From NCBI RefSeq assembly GCF_001625215.2, contig NC_030387.2, forward strand, positions 40,385,606 through 40,449,605: 64,000 nucleotides of DNA, written 5' to 3'. Positions 60,638 through 64,000 of the stretch are shown in pieces (within the stretch, counting starts at the first letter, position 1; every line of letters starts with the position of its first letter). Source of the DNA: Daucus carota subsp. sativus (lineage: Eukaryota; Streptophyta; Magnoliopsida; Apiales; Apiaceae). The notes beneath the pieces are model-generated. The model made no database searches. It saw only the letters and a program-made list of their open reading frames with translations, and was not told where the DNA came from. The position numbers and the translations under genes were made by a program.

Positions 60638-60934
60638 GGAGAGATGAGGGAGAGAGAGAATATCCAACAACTAAAACTAGCATGATCACATTGAAACTAG
60701 ACATTCACATGAAATTGAACCACAATCACTACAATTCGTTCAAGAGAGAGGAGAGAGACGTACGGAGGAGTGAGCGGGGAGAGGAGGAGGATGCGAAGAG
60801 AACAAAACAGAGAGAGTAGCGAGAAAGAGAAGCGTGAACATCGCCGACACAAAGATCCGGTAGGAGAAGAAGTTCCTAATCCCAACGGAGAGTGCCGATC
60901 CGCCGCCGCGACCGCCACGCACTGCCACCGCCAT
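57974..60934 (-). CDS. GAUT9: Galacturonosyltransferase 9 (GAUT9-type, GT8)
   Basis: Golgi glycosyltransferase of CAZy family GT8 for pectin (homogalacturonan) synthesis, using UDP-galacturonic acid. Exons 60764-60934, 58399-59634 and 57974-58249 give 560 residues, almost exactly the length of Arabidopsis GAUT9. N-terminal signal anchor (RIFVSAMFTLLFLATLSVLF) after a short cytosolic tail MAVAVRGGRGGG; stem with STGNAYMHRTFLALKSDPLK and a coiled coil; GT8 core with LHCLAMRLMGE, KFYFENRAENATKD, the metal-binding FLDDDVVVQKDL, ACAWAFGMNMFDL and HFNGNMKPWLDI. It ends FVQMCNFGL as in GAUT9. The start is the ATG at 60934. The leader/intron 1 contains a GA repeat at 60606. Confidence 0.95.
60606..60660. 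repeat. GA microsatellite in GAUT9 intron 1
   Basis: (AG)n run of about 28 bases followed by GAGGGAGAGATGAGGGAGAGAG. Purine-rich on the plus strand, pyrimidine-rich in the transcript. Confidence 0.9.
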
Positions 60935-62732
60935 TCCGGTGACCGATCTCAACAGATCCCGTGTGTATATGTAATTATGTATGTATAACTATTAGTTACA
61001 GTCTTACAGATTTAAACAGCACAAACTTGGAAGCTGCCTTATATCATTGTGTGTGTTATAAGAGAGAAATCAATAAAAATGAAAATAAAAATATTAATTA
61101 ATAGTAAATAATAAAAATGGATCTCAGAGATGTGTGCGACTCAGTGTGAGTGGAAGAAGAAGATGAGTGCCTGCTCTGCTCCGTCCCGCGTCGGTGGGTT
61201 CTTTATTTATTTATTTATATAGTTTTTTATTGTTTTTTTTTTTTTGTTTTTTCTTGCCCACTGTTACTTGACTTCCCTCAATTATTGTGAGTAATTTATT
61301 TATGTCAAAGGCTCAAACGCGTTCCGGTTCTTCTGTTATTGTAGTTGCGGTAATTTTGTTGATATCGTAAAAAAAAATGGGATGATATATGCACGATTTA
61401 GGGATGAAAATGAGTGGACGAAAAACAATATGATAAATTTGGTTCTGATTATTAATTATCTGTTGCGATTCATTTCGGATTTGAATTAAAATTATGTAAA
61501 TTTTTTTTGATTTGATTCGAGTTTAAATATCAATTTTCGTATACGATTAGGCTCTATATACTTATATTTGAACTCATAGAAAATATATAAAAAAATTATA
61601 AATACTTAAATAATTCATTATTATAACTAAAATGAAGTCATCTGTGATGTATCATATTAAAATAGATATTTTTTTTATATGATGTATATTATACACAATA
61701 ATATAGATAATTTACAAATTTTATTCGAGTATCTTTTATATGTGTGTATATATATACACCCACAAACATATTTGAGTATTTTAAATTAGTCAGATTATTT
61801 TAAACAAATATGATCGATTATCATAGTGCTAAAATCCGACTCGGTATTCATTCAAATTATGAAATTAGAGCTGAATTCGCTCATTTTATAAATAAATATA
61901 TTTATTTTTAACGAGCTCGAAATCGGATCACTCGGGTTCATTTCCAACCCTAACACGATTTGATTTTTAACTCAAATTATTATTTAGTTAGAGGTAACAA
62001 TATCTTTATTATCAAAATTTCTGAATAAAAATTCTCAAAAATATTAATCAGTGAGCGATTTCTTTTTTGGTTTTTGTCTTGTTACTAAATGTTAAAAAAT
62101 GTTGTAGTAATCAAACATAATTTATGTTGAAATTTCAAAATAAAAGTAATCAAATATTTTTATAAATTACGATGATACGTTAAATTCTATTACAAGGCAA
62201 TTTGATGTCAAAATTCCGTTACCAAACAGCTTTCGCCTAAAATCTTGTAGAATCTGGTTACAGGCTACCCATTTATTACTCATCTGTTTGTCACTACTTT
62301 CATTATATTTTCTTGTCTTTTTCTTATGATATAGTATAGCTAAAGTTTGCACAATATACCAGCAGAACGCCTTATGCCAATGCTAATTATAATGATCATA
62401 ATTCATAAATAATATAATGATCATAATTCATAAATAATATAAAATAAAAAGTTGTGACTGTCACAAAGTCAGATAAGCATTCTAATTCTATCAACCAATT
62501 TAGCACAATGAAAAAGCTCTTCAAGAAAATGAGCATACTGAAATATACTTGGTGCAATGTATTAGCAATAGATCTGTCCTAATACAGCTAGACAATAATT
62601 TTCCTTTAAAATCATTAAGTAAAACCATCCATCAATTAGTACATAAGTTCAATGACGTGAAAAAATTCCTTGGCAACAAGAAAAAGAAGTTTCCAAAGAC
62701 AAAAACAACTAGAATCACAGTCATATCTGGCA
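60935..62732. other. GAUT9 promoter side and SF3B1 3' flank
   Basis: Contains an Ac-like hAT element (61399-61952), otherwise AT-rich DNA without genes. ATAATATAATGATCATAATTCATA-type repeats occur near 62390-62440. Confidence 0.6.
61399..61952. mobile_element. Ac-like hAT non-autonomous element
   Basis: 554 bp with ends TAGGGATGAAAATGAGTGG and, read inward from the right, TAGGGTTGGAAATGAACC. Flanks GCACGATT and ACACGATT form an 8-bp target duplication with one mismatch. The start matches the Ac end motif TAGGGATGAAA. No coding capacity. Confidence 0.82.
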
Positions 62733-64000
62733 TTACACAAACATTGTCAATTCCGGGCGGCTGTAAATGTTCCTCGGTTCATCATCAAGAGGAGGATAAG
62801 CAGCCACAATTGCATCTTGAGCGCCAATGTAGAGTGAGTTGTAGAGCTTCCAGTATACTTGTCTAACCTTTCTTGACGGATGAAACAACCCCTGAAGATA
62901 GTAGTTAAGTACAATATGTGCACCTAATGCAACCGTCAGGCCTTGAATGGCTTCCATCACAGCATTTACGACGTGTGGTGAAGTCTCAAATATGTTGGGC
63001 CAGACATAGTTCATCAAGTGAATCAAAGCATCCTCACATCCCAGACCAGCCACGCCTAAAGCTATGTGCTTGATGGCTGATGCCGCGGTCTGCCTGTGGA
63101 CCAGATCTCTGTCTATCAGAGCATCTACGAGTAATGGAGTGACAGCATATATGTAATCTTTACCCATTTCACCGATATACTCAAAAAGAAAGGAAAGGGA
63201 TTTCAGAACACCATTCTGCACGTTTTGCTCAGGAACACGATACTCATTCATCAAGGCAGGTAAAACCGTAAAAGGAGAACAAGTTTCTGCAACTATAGCA
63301 ATTGCCACAGTTGTGCACACGCGATTCTGGCGCTCCTGAACCTTGAGATTGTTCAACAAGGTTGCCAGAACGTCTTGTGGTCCGATAGCTTTTGCGATGT
63401 ACCCAAAGGTGTTGACTGTAGCGCGGCGAATTCCCTTTTTGTGGGCTTTAAGCAGCTCAAGCAGCTCAAAGCATATCCTCATCCACTCCCTTGCAGGAAT
63501 AAACTCAGCTCCACGATCAGCAATTCGACCAACAAGATCAATACAGTTCTCCTGAACCTTCTCATGCCGATTCTTCAGAATTGGGGTCAACCGCGAAAGC
63601 AAATCTTTGATTGGAGGAGTCATTTTAGACATACCAATAGCATTCACAACTGCTTTTAGTGCTCCTACTATTGATCCCAAGACTTGAGGATATTCTTCTC
63701 CCAAATTTTCATACAGAACAACCCCAAGATGTCCCATCAGTTGCTCTGCCTGGCATTGTTTCATGACCACCGCAACTCGGGTAATGAGATCTGCTGCCTG
63801 CTGTCTAACCTGTGCACTCTCGTTGTTCAGACACCACTTAATTGTACCACATATCTTGGGAAGGTAAGGCTTCACCCTCTTCCCTAAAGAATTTACAACT
63901 GCACCGAACCCATTAAGCATCACATTAGCATCATCGCTGGTCTGCTTTTGGAATGCATAAAGTATAGCATCAATCAGAAGCTCTTCCAAGCGAGCATCAA
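62733..64000 (-). CDS. Splicing factor 3B subunit 1 (SF3B1), C-terminal part, 5' cut by window
   Basis: HEAT-repeat core subunit of the U2 snRNP SF3b complex, which holds the branch-site helix. The open frame runs uninterrupted through the right edge of the window; about 420 C-terminal residues are visible, without introns, as is usual for plant SF3B1 genes. Landmarks: [131 protein letters not shown] and the end RPELTMFV. Much is almost identical to animals and yeast, but the stretch [13 protein letters not shown] departs from the usual WRLNNKSAKVRQQ, and [12 protein letters not shown] from EYLGEEYPEVLG; it may be a diverged second paralog. Confidence 0.92.
   Translation of the reverse strand, partial: DARLEELLIDAILYAFQKQTSDDANVMLNGFGAVVNSLGKRVKPYLPKICGTIKWCLNNESAQVRQQAADLITRVAVVMKQCQAEQLMGHLGVVLYENLGEEYPQVLGSIVGALKAVVNAIGMSKMTPPIKDLLSRLTPILKNRHEKVQENCIDLVGRIADRGAEFIPAREWMRICFELLELLKAHKKGIRRATVNTFGYIAKAIGPQDVLATLLNNLKVQERQNRVCTTVAIAIVAETCSPFTVLPALMNEYRVPEQNVQNGVLKSLSFLFEYIGEMGKDYIYAVTPLLVDALIDRDLVHRQTAASAIKHIALGVAGLGCEDALIHLMNYVWPNIFETSPHVVNAVMEAIQGLTVALGAHIVLNYYLQGLFHPSRKVRQVYWKLYNSLYIGAQDAIVAAYPPLDDEPRNIYSRPELTMFV

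Noticed and set aside
60935-60952. Longer GAUT9 N-terminus
   Set aside because: It would need a TTG start; the ATG at 60934 gives the family's N-terminus.
1-64000. CRISPR arrays, operons, prophage or other bacterial-type systems
   Set aside because: Intron-containing plant genes throughout; no regularly spaced repeats and no bacterial-type gene clusters.

Overview
This is a 64 kb window of plant nuclear DNA. It is AT-rich, its genes carry introns with ordinary GT-AG borders, and the products are typical of land plants (SWEET, STP, NIK-type receptor kinase, CONSTANS-like, GAUT, glutamine dumper, SAMDC with its conserved upstream ORFs). It is clearly a eudicot; I could not fix the family. The gene set FTSHI3 - SAMDC - TBC Rab-GAP - CONSTANS-like - GAUT9 matches, from memory, the Arabidopsis chr3 block around AT3G02350-AT3G02480, so much of the window looks like a conserved syntenic segment.

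Layout. 1-1.3 kb: 3' part of a SWEET sugar transporter (+) that lacks the exon for its sixth membrane helix. 1.3-12 kb: transposon-rich DNA with Stowaway-like MITEs, an Ac-like hAT element nested in another (exact 8-bp duplication, BED zinc-finger remnant), a Pack-MULE carrying a CHUP1-like gene fragment, and an Emigrant/pogo-like element. 12-15.6 kb: two intact copies and one relic of an unrecognised three-exon gene for a ~108-residue single-helix protein. 16.3-21.4 kb: FTSHI3, an FtsH-like plastid AAA protein without a protease domain (-). 23.1-25.3 kb: STP monosaccharide transporter (+). 25.6-28.5 kb: a mosaic of fatty acyl-CoA reductase fragments and an inverted, rearranged copy of the CONSTANS-like gene found intact 25 kb further on. 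29.2-33.0 kb: RRP7 (+). 34.0-35.4 kb: SAMDC with tiny and small uORFs (-). 37.4-41.0 kb: TBC-domain Rab-GAP (-). 43.0-43.6 kb: small LEA-like hydrophilic protein (+). 47.0-50.1 kb: NIK-type LRR receptor kinase (+), with a tRNA-derived SINE in its last intron. 52.6-54.6 kb: CONSTANS-like gene with B-box 2 and CCT but an in-frame loss of B-box 1 (+). 56.1-56.4 kb: glutamine dumper (+). 58.0-60.9 kb: GAUT9-type galacturonosyltransferase (-). 62.7-64 kb: 3' end of an SF3B1-like splicing factor gene (-), cut by the window edge.

The genes do not form one pathway; they are ordinary housekeeping and regulatory neighbours. The observations most worth following are the B-box-1-less CONSTANS-like gene and its scrambled inverted copy, the SWEET lacking one helix exon, the duplicated unrecognised small membrane-protein gene, and the gene-capturing MULE. 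I found no CRISPR, operon-like system or intact autonomous transposon.
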